From an uncultured Clostridia bacterium (GTDB lineage: Bacteria > Bacillota > Clostridia > Oscillospirales > Oscillospiraceae): a stretch of 7,031 nucleotides of DNA. Where the stretch lies: NCBI GenBank assembly GCA_946187475.1, contig CAMHRJ010000116.1:1-7031 (forward strand), written 5' to 3'. Shown in pieces: positions 1 through 6,146 of this stretch. The notes beneath the pieces were generated by a model. The model was not told where the DNA came from and ran no database searches. It saw only the letters and a list, made by a program, of their open reading frames with translations. A program made the translations under genes and the position numbers. How positions within the stretch are numbered: the first letter of the stretch is position 1; each line of letters begins with the position of its first letter.

Positions 1-1
1 G

Positions 2-931
2 GACTATCTGCCTTCCATCTCCGGTTTGCACCGGATGAAGGAAGATTTCAATATGGCCAGCACGCAGTTTGTCATCTTTGACGATTCGCTGCCTCAGGAG
101 AAAACCGTGGCCATGGAAAAGGAGATTTCCCAGCTGGAGGGCATCTCTATGGTGCTGGCCTATGACCAGCTGGTGGGGCCCGCGATTCCCGGCGAGATTT
201 TGCCGGACGAAATCCTCGCCCTGTGCAAGCAGGACGGATTGCAGCTCATGATGGTGAACTCCGAATACAGCCCGGCCACACCGGAGATGACGGAGCAGCT
301 CCACCGGATGGAGGAGATCGTCTGCGCCGCCGATCCGAACGCATTGGTCACCGGTGAAGGCGCTGTGACCCAGGGCCTGATGGATACCACCGACCGGGAT
401 TTCCGGGTGACGGCGGGACTCTCCATTGCTGCGATCTTCCTGTTGATTGCTTTTGTCTTCAAATCGATTTCTCTGCCGGTGATTCTGGTGCTGTCCATTG
501 AGCTTGCCATCTGGATCAATCTGGGCATTTCGGTTTTGATGGGCACGGTTTCGTCCTTCGTGGATTCCACGGTGGTCAACTGCGTGCAGCTGGGCGCCAC
601 GGTGGACTATGCGATCTTGCTGACCACGCGGTTCCAGGAGGAGCTGCAGTACCATGACCGCGACCAGGCGATTTTCCGGGCGGCGGAAAGCGCCATGCGC
701 TCCATCTTCCAGAGCGCGGCGGTGTTCTTTATGGCGACTTTCGGCGTCTATATCACCTGCGATATTTACATCGTAAAGGGTATGTGCGCGCTGCTGGCCC
801 GGGGCGCCATCATCAGCGAGCTGGTGATCATGCTGTTCCTGGCGCCGGTGCTCTGCCTGTGCGAAGGCATTATTTCCAAAACGACAAAAGACTGGACCAA
901 ACGAAAGGAGGCCCTCGATGCGTTACAATGA
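2..931 (+). CDS. MMPL/RND-family membrane transporter, C-terminal half (5'-truncated by window edge)
   Basis: The reading frame is open from base 2, so the gene starts upstream of the window; 309 C-terminal residues are visible and the TGA is at 929-931. Visible residues 1 to about 130 form a soluble segment that fits the second extracytoplasmic loop of an MMPL/RND protein. Hydrophobic helices follow at about residues 136-154, 158-181, 189-208, 236-253 and 266-289, then a short basic tail. The motif GATVDYAILLTTRF (about 198-211) at the cytoplasmic end of a helix matches the conserved GA-x-x-DY motif of MMPL proteins, whose Asp is thought to take part in proton relay. Such proteins export lipids or other hydrophobic compounds, but no substrate can be read from this half. 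The end overlaps the start of the following gene by 14 bases, so the two are translated together. The TTG at base 26 is internal to the frame and is not the real start. The family call is firm; the substrate is unknown. Confidence 0.9.
   Translation, partial: DYLPSISGLHRMKEDFNMASTQFVIFDDSLPQEKTVAMEKEISQLEGISMVLAYDQLVGPAIPGEILPDEILALCKQDGLQLMMVNSEYSPATPEMTEQLHRMEEIVCAADPNALVTGEGAVTQGLMDTTDRDFRVTAGLSIAAIFLLIAFVFKSISLPVILVLSIELAIWINLGISVLMGTVSSFVDSTVVNCVQLGATVDYAILLTTRFQEELQYHDRDQAIFRAAESAMRSIFQSAAVFFMATFGVYITCDIYIVKGMCALLARGAIISELVIMLFLAPVLCLCEGIISKTTKDWTKRKEALDALQ
904..911 (+). promoter_or_regulatory. Ribosome-binding site of the MMPL partner gene
   Basis: AAAGGAGG lies inside the end of the MMPL gene, six bases before the ATG at 918. 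It is a near-perfect Shine-Dalgarno sequence. It fixes the start of the second gene within the coding region of the first, a typical arrangement for coupled genes. Confidence 0.9.
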
Positions 932-2498
932 AATCATCCGGCGTCTGCTGGGCCTGCTTCTGGTGGCGGCCGTCTGCTTGATCTCCCTGAGTCCTCGGGT
1001 GGAATCGGAACGGGCAAGGGAGGAATTCATCGCGGCAGCCCATGTGGTGGAGAGCACAGAGACTGTGCCGGGCACCAATGTGTCCAAAACTGAGACGGTC
1101 TATGTGTCTCTCTCTGCCGATGGCGCGGTGCAGAGCGTCAGTGTGACAGACCATCTGCATTCCGATCTGCCCCAGGTGCGCATCGAGGACGTCAGCGACC
1201 TGACCCAGATTCAGGACGTCAAGACGGATCTCTTTCCCGTTCTGGGTACCGATCGTATCTACTGGGATGTGGACGGAACCGATCTTTACTACAATGGCAA
1301 GTCCTTCAGTCAGCCGCCGGTTCAGTTATGCGTGAGCTATACCCTGGACGGAAACCCCATTGCGCCGGAGACCCTTGCCGGGCAGAGCGGGCATGTGACC
1401 ATGACCATTACGGCGGAAAACACTCTCGTCAAAAACGAGGGCGGCTATACGATCACCTGTCCGATTTTCCTGGTAGGCGGTATGCTCCTGCCGGAGGACG
1501 GTTTTGAGAATGTGGAAGTTACCGGTGGTTCCATGATCAGTGACGGCGCCCATCGGATCCTGCTCTTCACCGGCATTCCCGGCATGGAGGAGAGCCTCGG
1601 CACCGCTGCGCTGGGCATCCCGCTGCTCAATGACACCCTGGCCAATCACACATATACGATCTCCGCAGACGTGCAGAACTTTGCCCTTGGCAACATGATG
1701 TTCGCGGCGGTGCCGTTTTCCTCACTGGATGCGCTCACCAGCGGCGATCTCTCCACCGGTCTCTCAGGCGTAAAGTCAGTTTTTACGGACCTGGAGACTG
1801 TCATGAACGCCTTTTCTGGCATGGGCGTGCAGGAGCTGGTACAGATGCTCTACGGCGACATGGAGCAGGCTGAGAGCCTGATATCCGCCGTTAGTGAGGC
1901 GGCGCTGCTCTATCAGGAGAACGAAGCGCTGATCCAGACCCTGGCGGGATACGCAACGGAAGAAAACATCGCGCAGCTGCAGAAGCTGCTGACGGACCTG
2001 GAGCAGATCGATATGGTGCGTCTGGAAGCGCTGCTCAGCTGTGAGCTCTTCCAACAGCTGGTGGATCTGATCTCCCTGATCGATCAGGAGGTGCGGGACG
2101 TGGTCACCGTGGCGGAGGACGCTGTGGCGATTCAGCCTACCATGGACGCCCTGAAGGCCGATCTGGATACGCCGGAGGCCCAGGCGGCCATCGACCGCCT
2201 TCCGGAGACGGCGGAGCGCCTTCGGGCACTGCTTCAGACGTTGGAGGACAATCGCAGCCTCTTTGATGACCTGTCCGTGATTCAGGACTCGAATCTCCAA
2301 AGCGGGCTGGAATCCGTCCTGAGCGTGGCGCAGAAGTATTCCCAGCTGGATGTGCTGAACGCTGCCCAGCAGCAGAATCTGTCCGGACGCCTGCGGGCCT
2401 GGCTGGACTTCGGTGAGGAATATGACATCTTCACCCAGCGCACCGACGCCATGACCAGCTCCGTTTCCTTCGTGTATAAGCTGGCCTCCATCGGATAA
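918..2498 (+). CDS. Secreted or membrane-anchored coiled-coil protein paired with the MMPL transporter
   Basis: This is a 526-residue protein that I do not assign to a named family. Residues 1-9 are basic and residues 10-25 are strongly hydrophobic, giving a signal peptide or single N-terminal membrane anchor followed by an extracellular chain. Residues about 45-265 look like beta-rich globular domains, with many Thr/Val strands and motifs such as IYWDVDGTDLYYNG (about 114-127) and a hydrophobic GG-containing segment at about 184-191. Residues about 285-500 are almost entirely helical, rich in Leu, Gln, Glu and Ala, and probably form a coiled coil or helical hairpins. No second membrane span is obvious; the C-terminus ends SSVSFVYKLASIG. 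The start is fixed by AAAGGAGG six bases upstream. The gene overlaps the MMPL gene by 14 bases and is followed at once by a terminator, so it is the last gene of that unit. By context it is probably an extracytoplasmic accessory subunit of the exporter, comparable in position to YhgE/Pip-like partners, but this is inference. Confidence 0.85.
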   Translation: MRYNEIIRRLLGLLLVAAVCLISLSPRVESERAREEFIAAAHVVESTETVPGTNVSKTETVYVSLSADGAVQSVSVTDHLHSDLPQVRIEDVSDLTQIQDVKTDLFPVLGTDRIYWDVDGTDLYYNGKSFSQPPVQLCVSYTLDGNPIAPETLAGQSGHVTMTITAENTLVKNEGGYTITCPIFLVGGMLLPEDGFENVEVTGGSMISDGAHRILLFTGIPGMEESLGTAALGIPLLNDTLANHTYTISADVQNFALGNMMFAAVPFSSLDALTSGDLSTGLSGVKSVFTDLETVMNAFSGMGVQELVQMLYGDMEQAESLISAVSEAALLYQENEALIQTLAGYATEENIAQLQKLLTDLEQIDMVRLEALLSCELFQQLVDLISLIDQEVRDVVTVAEDAVAIQPTMDALKADLDTPEAQAAIDRLPETAERLRALLQTLEDNRSLFDDLSVIQDSNLQSGLESVLSVAQKYSQLDVLNAAQQQNLSGRLRAWLDFGEEYDIFTQRTDAMTSSVSFVYKLASIG

Positions 2499-2507
2499 AA
2501 TCAAATG

Positions 2508-2545
2508 AAAAAGACCGCGCCGCTCGATCGAGCGGCGCGGTCTTT
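2508..2545. terminator. Bidirectional intrinsic terminator: perfect 36-base palindrome
   Basis: Bases 2510-2545 are a perfect inverted repeat with 18-base arms and its centre between 2527 and 2528. The GC-rich core stem is GACCGCGCCGCTCGA and its complement. On the plus strand it ends the MMPL unit 11 bases after the TAA and is followed by only three T. On the minus strand the hairpin reads into TCTTTTTCATTTGATTTT, a better U-tract, and it begins three bases after the TGA of the glycosylase gene. It therefore sits exactly between two converging transcription units and probably serves both. Confidence 0.88.
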
Positions 2546-2548
2546 GCG

Positions 2549-3040
2549 TCAGTAGGTTGTAATAATACGCCAGGCTTCCGTCAGCCGCTCCAGAGACCAG
2601 GTTGCGTTGGCCGGACTGGTGGAGGGCAGACAAATCGCATCTCTTTGGATGAAAGGCTGGGTGTATTTCAGGAAGTGTTTATACGCGGTCTTGCCGTTGA
2701 CGAAGATATGTCGAATATCCGCGCATTCCAGGATCGGGCGGAGGTCGTTCACCACCACGTCGGAAATGCTGCTGTCCGAGGCCCCGGTGATGGTGCAGGA
2801 CTGAATCACGTCCCAGGCGGCAATATGATTGCGTGTAAGCAGCGCGTGCTTTTCCTCCACAGTTTGTGGAACGTCCTCTCCATACAACGCCGCTACCACC
2901 TTCCAGAATCGGTTCTGCGGATGACCGTAGAAATAGCCGCTCTCCCGGGACTTTGGGGAAGGGAAGCTGCCGAGAATCAAAATGCGGGAATCCGCGTCAT
3001 AGGTGGGCGGGATGGGATGAATCAGCGCTTCACGCTCCAT
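2549..3040 (-). CDS. Hypoxanthine-DNA (deoxyinosine) glycosylase, uracil-DNA glycosylase superfamily, family 6 type
   Basis: This 163-residue enzyme is predicted to excise hypoxanthine (deaminated adenine) from DNA, starting base-excision repair in the cytoplasm. The superfamily motif 1 region reads LILGSFPSPKS (residues 21-31), followed by GYFYGHPQNRFW (35-46). The Asn in GHPQNRFW (Asn43) corresponds to the Asn reported as catalytic in family-6 enzymes, which lack the motif 1 Asp/Asn of classical uracil glycosylases. AAWDVIQSC (74-82) with GASDSSI (86-92) is a central core region, and LPSTSPANA (138-146) is the C-terminal motif contacting DNA. Length fits the family's small size. GGAG at 3049-3052, eight bases upstream of the ATG, supports the start. 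The gene lies 19 bases after the XRE regulator and ends three bases before the terminator hairpin, so it is the last gene of the minus-strand cluster. Substrate preference is inferred from the family; activity on uracil or other bases cannot be excluded. Confidence 0.9.
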   Translation of the reverse strand: MEREALIHPIPPTYDADSRILILGSFPSPKSRESGYFYGHPQNRFWKVVAALYGEDVPQTVEEKHALLTRNHIAAWDVIQSCTITGASDSSISDVVVNDLRPILECADIRHIFVNGKTAYKHFLKYTQPFIQRDAICLPSTSPANATWSLERLTEAWRIITTY

Positions 3041-3059
3041 GGAATCTGCTCCATTCTTA

Positions 3060-3569
3060 TTATTTCTTTTGACTTACCATTCTGTGTTTGTAATCCTGGA
3101 TTATTCGAAGATACTTGCCGGTATAGATCAGTGCGACGATGCTCATTGCAAAGGCCATTCCGGCAGCAAAGCTTGCGATCTTTTCGGTCCATCCTGTCCC
3201 ATCCAGGCCGGCCAGTTTCAGCCCCAGGAAAACAATCCAGCTAAGAACGCCGATCCAAGCAAAAAAGTGCTGATTTTTCAGCAATCGTTCTTTTTCTTTG
3301 CCTGTATATTCGGCAATGCTGCGAATGGCATTCATGTTTTCCGAATTTTGGTGTTCCGCATTGCGCGCACCATTCAGCAGTTCGTCAACGCTCACGTCAT
3401 AGAGCTTTGCCAGTTCGATCAAAACATCGAAATCCGGCATGGTTTTCGCGTTTTCCCAGCGCGAGACGGTACGGCTGGCGACGTTCAGCCGCTCTGCAAG
3501 CTGCTCCTGCGTCATGCCGTTTTCTTTCCGTAGGGTCTTGAGAAAATGTCCAATCTGTTTCTGGTCCAT
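3060..3569 (-). CDS. XRE-family transcriptional regulator with two C-terminal membrane helices
   Basis: The protein has 169 residues. Residues 6-66 form a Cro/CI-type helix-turn-helix: TQEQLAERLNVASRTVSRWE (20-39) holds the two helices of the motif, and the typical ending DFDVLIELAKLYDVSVDELL follows (46-65). A polar linker (about 67-100) leads to two hydrophobic helices, about 102-122 and 131-151, and then a basic tail ending QKK. It is predicted to bind DNA while held at the membrane, perhaps sensing envelope state through the helices; the signal is unknown. The start is the ATG at 3569, nine bases after a strong AAAGGAGG at 3579-3586. The frame stays open upstream to 3812, but that stretch is Arg-rich, overlaps the isochorismatase gene and is not real coding sequence. 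An out-of-frame ATG lies between the ribosome-binding site and the start, only two bases from the site, and is unlikely to be used. The gene may regulate itself through the dyad in the upstream gap, or act on its neighbours. Confidence 0.9.
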   Translation of the reverse strand: MDQKQIGHFLKTLRKENGMTQEQLAERLNVASRTVSRWENAKTMPDFDVLIELAKLYDVSVDELLNGARNAEHQNSENMNAIRSIAEYTGKEKERLLKNQHFFAWIGVLSWIVFLGLKLAGLDGTGWTEKIASFAAGMAFAMSIVALIYTGKYLRIIQDYKHRMVSQKK

Positions 3570-3578
3570 AGAACATAA

Positions 3579-3586
3579 CCTCCTTT
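3579..3586 (-). promoter_or_regulatory. Ribosome-binding site of the XRE regulator gene
   Basis: On the minus strand AAAGGAGG is followed by a nine-base spacer and the ATG at 3569-3567. This selects the 169-residue form over the 250-residue open frame that begins further upstream. Confidence 0.88.
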
Positions 3587-3622
3587 GGAAAGAATGGTAC
3601 CACGGAAAAGCTCCTGAAAACA

Positions 3623-3637
3623 GGACAGCGACTGTCC
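3623..3637 (-). promoter_or_regulatory. Short dyad between isochorismatase and XRE genes: weak terminator or operator
   Basis: In minus-strand sense the 71-base gap contains GGACAG-TCG-CTGTCC, a perfect six-base inverted repeat with a three-base loop, followed by TGTTTTC. It lies three bases past the isochorismatase stop. It could be a weak intrinsic terminator or attenuator, since the stem is short and the U-tract is interrupted. It could also be an operator for the XRE protein encoded just downstream, whose dimer would fit a 15-base dyad. I found no convincing -35/-10 pair in the gap. Confidence 0.4.
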
Positions 3638-3640
3638 GGT

Positions 3641-4159
3641 TCAAATCAAAGTGGCAAATACGCCGCTCAAAGACGCGAGATAGGTCTCTTGTACCGTCTC
3701 TGCGGGAATCGTGACGTCGCCGAGGGTCAGGTCTCTGGTGGCGCAGCCCTCGGCGATCAAATCTACCGCGTAGCCGTAATCCATGGCCGAGCGCACGGTG
3801 GCGTCCACGCACATATGGGTCATCATGCCACAGACAATCAGCTTCTCTATGCCAAGGCTCTTGAGATATGCGTCCAGCTCCGTATTCAGGAAGCTGTTGG
3901 GCGCATATTTCACAATGACCTTATCCTCCGACATCGGCGCGATGCGCGGTGAAATCTCTGCGCCGGCCGTGCCGGGACGGAAGAAGGAGTCCTCCGGGTC
4001 GTTGAAGTGCTGCATGTAAATGATGGGACGACCGACTTTGCGGCTGTCTGCGATCCATTTTTGAATCGCGGCCTCGGCCTCCAGCGCCCGGTGCTGTGGG
4101 TTTGCCCCGCCGGGGAAGTAGTCGTTTTGCACATCAATGATCAGCAATGCTTCTTTCAT
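3641..4159 (-). CDS. Isochorismatase-family cysteine hydrolase
   Basis: This 172-residue protein has the complete catalytic set of the isochorismatase-like (nicotinamidase-like) fold: Asp9 in LLIIDVQNDY (5-14), Lys84 in VIVKYAPNSF (81-90), and Cys117 in GMMTHMCVDATV (111-122). The stretch GGANPQHRALEAEAAIQ (17-33) is the usual spacer, and QHFND (50-54) forms part of the active-site rim. Family members hydrolyse amides or the vinyl ether of isochorismate. No siderophore or NAD-salvage gene is nearby, so the substrate is undetermined. It lacks the clear metal-site pattern D-x-H-x-x-x-H of nicotinamidases, which argues against PncA; the protein is probably cytosolic. The ATG at 4159 is chosen because AAAGGAG (4169-4175) lies nine bases upstream. 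The open frame runs back to 4258, but the extra 33 residues overlap the preceding gene and look like shadow sequence. The gene begins 23 bases after the C39-like peptidase gene. Confidence 0.92.
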   Translation of the reverse strand: MKEALLIIDVQNDYFPGGANPQHRALEAEAAIQKWIADSRKVGRPIIYMQHFNDPEDSFFRPGTAGAEISPRIAPMSEDKVIVKYAPNSFLNTELDAYLKSLGIEKLIVCGMMTHMCVDATVRSAMDYGYAVDLIAEGCATRDLTLGDVTIPAETVQETYLASLSGVFATLI

Positions 4160-4168
4160 ACCGGGAAA

Positions 4169-4175
4169 CTCCTTT
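4169..4175 (-). promoter_or_regulatory. Ribosome-binding site of the isochorismatase-family gene
   Basis: AAAGGAG on the minus strand is followed by a nine-base spacer to the ATG at 4159-4157. It rules out the longer open frame that begins at 4258. Confidence 0.88.
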
Positions 4176-4182
4176 CGTGCTG

Positions 4183-4788
4183 TCAGTTCAATCGAAACAG
4201 AATCAGACCGCCGCGTTTTTTGTGTCCGGTGTCCCAGAAAGCACGGAAATCCAACCATTCGTATTTGCTGTAGGTCACGGCTTTGACCCTGAGAAATCCG
4301 TCGTCATCGAGATCATAACCGTTGATCAGAAACCAGTGCCAGATATAATCCCGGAACGCGTGGTTCCTGTGGTTCAGAATCAGCGTGGGAATCGGATATC
4401 CCGCATCGATCTGACGCATCAGTGCCTTCTCAGCAGTTTCAAACGGTTCACTTCCGTCGAGGCACTCCATGGAGATGCGCTTCTCTCCGCAGTCTTTCAG
4501 ATACTGGGCATATCCGTCAACGAAAATATCCAGCCGATCGATACCGGACATTCTGGGAGAGAGGTAGGGTTTCATGCGATAAGCAAAATCCACGTATTCC
4601 CGCTTTGTCAGGTTGTGACAGTCCTCCGGTGCGATTCCTGTGATTCCCTTATGCAGCGCAAGATAGATGCTGCTGTCACAGGCCGTTTCCGCGCCGCAGC
4701 CGCCGATGCGCATCATGAACGTGGGAAACCAATCTTGGTTGCCGCCGTAGGAGTTATCAATATAGAAATGTGGAAGCTCCTTTTTCAT
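4183..4788 (-). CDS. Putative papain-like (C39-like) cysteine peptidase
   Basis: This 201-residue protein resembles the C39-like branch of papain-fold peptidases, although family membership is judged from motifs only. The candidate nucleophile is Cys31 in GGCGAETACDSS (29-40), in the same kind of CG-x-x-x context as C39 peptidases. Gln18 in GGNQDWF may shape the oxyanion hole. The candidate general base is His151 in IWHWFLINGYD (149-159), like the HW-x-x-x-x-GYD segment of the C39_2 type. A third residue may lie in YSKYEWLDF (173-181). No signal peptide or membrane helix is visible, so it probably acts in the cytosol. The start codon overlaps the stop of the rRNA methyltransferase gene as ATGA and has no ribosome-binding site of its own, which indicates translational coupling. 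It is not next to an ABC exporter or a bacteriocin precursor, so a leader-peptide-cleaving role has no support. It may instead be a transglutaminase-like or inactive member. The substrate is unknown. Confidence 0.68.
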   Translation of the reverse strand: MKKELPHFYIDNSYGGNQDWFPTFMMRIGGCGAETACDSSIYLALHKGITGIAPEDCHNLTKREYVDFAYRMKPYLSPRMSGIDRLDIFVDGYAQYLKDCGEKRISMECLDGSEPFETAEKALMRQIDAGYPIPTLILNHRNHAFRDYIWHWFLINGYDLDDDGFLRVKAVTYSKYEWLDFRAFWDTGHKKRGGLILFRLN

Positions 4789-6146
4789 GGTGTTTTTCTA
4801 TTTAGCAGAACGACAGTCTCGACGTGGGCGGTATGCGGGAACATGTCCACGCCGACTCCCTGAACAGGGGAGTACCCTCGGGAGCTCAGAAGCTTCAAAT
4901 CTCGTGCCAGGGTGCCGGGATCGCAGGAGACATAGACGATGCGCTCAGGCTCCATGTCGGCAACAGCGTTCAGAGCTTCTTCGGAAAGGCCCTTGCGGGG
5001 CGGGTCCACCACGATGCAGTCCGGATGGATGCCTGCTTCCGCGAAGGTTTTCGCGGCGTCTCCGGCGTCAGCACAGAGGAATTCTGCGTTGGTGACGCCG
5101 TTTCGTGCGGCGTTGGCTCTGGCGTTCTCAATGGCCTCCGGTACGATCTCCGCGCCGATGACATGCCCGGCCTTTTGTGCCAAGCAGAGGCTGATGGTAC
5201 CGGCACCGCAGTAAAGATCGAGAATGGTGTCATCCGGAGACTGGACGGCGCATTCCACCGCCTTTTCATACAGCCGCTCCGCCTGGGCGGGGTTGATCTG
5301 ATAAAAGGCCTGGGGCGCGATCTCAAAGGTCAGGCCACAGAGGGTGTCCGTCATCTCGGCCTTGCCCCACAAGGTGTGGAAATCACCGGCCAGCACCACA
5401 TTGCCTTTCTGCTTGTTGACGCAGAGGACGATGCCGGTGAGTGCCGGGCATTCCTGCCGAAGATAAGCCACCAAATCCTCCGTCTGGGCGCCAAAGCCTC
5501 GTGCGGTGACGATGGTGAGCACCGCATCGGAGGTGTTTCTTGCGGTGCGGGTAAAGATGTGCCGAACACTGCCTTTCCCGGTTTGCTCATCGTAGGGGAG
5601 AACCCCGTGGGCGTTCATCCAGGCACAGACCGCGTCTGCCGCCTGGTCGGAAAGCTCTGACTGCAGCAAACACCGCTCCACCGGCGTCAGGTCATGGGTC
5701 CCGGCGCGGTAGAAGCCCTTACAGACGTTTCCGTTCACGGTTCCCACAGCGTAAATGGCCTTGTTGCGATAATACTCCGGGATATCAGCGGAGAGAATCT
5801 CAGAAACCTGAAACTCCAGTCCACCGATGTGCTTCAAGGCGTCGTTGATGCGCCCCAGCTTCATCTGCTGCTCCGCAGCATAATCCATGTGCAGCAGCGC
5901 ACAGCCGCCGCATTTGCGATAGACCGGACAGGGCGGCTCCTGGCGGGCAGGGGAGGCAGCAAGAAGGCGCTCAGCCTTTCCGTAGACAGCTGAGCGCGTT
6001 ACTTTTAAGATGCGGATTTCCCAGACCTCGCCGACGATGGTGTGCTTCACGAAGACGGCGCGGCCGTCCATGCGGCAGACGCCCATGCCCTCGGAAGTGT
6101 AGCCCGTGATCTCGGCGGGGTGGAGCTGGTTTTTCTGCAGTTCCAT
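4785..6146 (-). CDS. rlmD: 23S rRNA (uracil-C5)-methyltransferase, RlmD/RumA family
   Basis: The 453-residue protein carries the full RlmD plan. An N-terminal TRAM RNA-binding domain (about 8-62) is followed by iron-sulfur cysteines Cys73, Cys79 and Cys82 in CPVYRKCGGC (C-x5-C-x2-C), with Cys159 as the likely fourth ligand. A central RNA-binding domain comes next, then the methyltransferase fold: QAFYQIN (279-285), the SAM-binding motif ILDLYCGAGT (308-317), the VDPPRKG motif (380-386), the catalytic nucleophile Cys408 in VYVSCDPGTLARDL, and the general base Glu443 in HTAHVETVVLL. It transfers a methyl group from S-adenosylmethionine to a uridine of 23S rRNA, U1939 in E. coli RlmD. In some Firmicutes a single enzyme, RlmCD, also modifies U747; the sequence alone does not settle which applies. 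The ATG shares one base with the ABC-F stop codon (TGATG), and no strong ribosome-binding site is seen, so translation is probably coupled to the ABC-F gene. The stop overlaps the next gene as ATGA. Confidence 0.95.
   Translation of the reverse strand: MELQKNQLHPAEITGYTSEGMGVCRMDGRAVFVKHTIVGEVWEIRILKVTRSAVYGKAERLLAASPARQEPPCPVYRKCGGCALLHMDYAAEQQMKLGRINDALKHIGGLEFQVSEILSADIPEYYRNKAIYAVGTVNGNVCKGFYRAGTHDLTPVERCLLQSELSDQAADAVCAWMNAHGVLPYDEQTGKGSVRHIFTRTARNTSDAVLTIVTARGFGAQTEDLVAYLRQECPALTGIVLCVNKQKGNVVLAGDFHTLWGKAEMTDTLCGLTFEIAPQAFYQINPAQAERLYEKAVECAVQSPDDTILDLYCGAGTISLCLAQKAGHVIGAEIVPEAIENARANAARNGVTNAEFLCADAGDAAKTFAEAGIHPDCIVVDPPRKGLSEEALNAVADMEPERIVYVSCDPGTLARDLKLLSSRGYSPVQGVGVDMFPHTAHVETVVLLNRKTP

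Noticed and set aside
960..980. Possible lipoprotein Cys (residue 20) in the MMPL partner
   Set aside because: The context VAAVC has Val directly before Cys and does not fit the usual lipobox; a plain signal peptide or membrane anchor is more likely.
1776..2633. Long minus-strand open frame of 285 codons
   Set aside because: It is antisense to the MMPL partner gene, rich in His, Arg, Gln and Leu as expected for a shadow frame, and crosses the terminator palindrome.
2645..3244. Plus-strand open frame of 199 codons across the glycosylase and XRE genes
   Set aside because: It has no ribosome-binding site and no recognisable domain, and it runs antisense to two well-supported genes.
3570..3640. 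Sigma-70 type promoter for the XRE gene
   Set aside because: No hexamer pair with acceptable match and 16-18 base spacing was found; TACCAT near 3596 lacks a matching -35.
3570..3812. N-terminal extension of the XRE regulator frame (81 extra residues)
   Set aside because: The stretch is Arg-rich, lies mostly over the end of the isochorismatase gene in another frame, and a strong ribosome-binding site sits just before the ATG at 3569.
4160..4258. N-terminal extension of the isochorismatase frame (33 extra residues)
   Set aside because: It overlaps the end of the peptidase gene, matches nothing in the family, and AAAGGAG at 4169-4175 marks the ATG at 4159.
4183..4788. Bacteriocin-processing (C39) locus
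   Set aside because: No ABC exporter domain fused or adjacent and no small double-glycine leader peptide is visible nearby.
4147..5660. Plus-strand open frames at 4147-4863 and 4824-5660
   Set aside because: They are antisense to the peptidase and rlmD genes, which have full family motifs; the plus-strand products show no recognisable domain.
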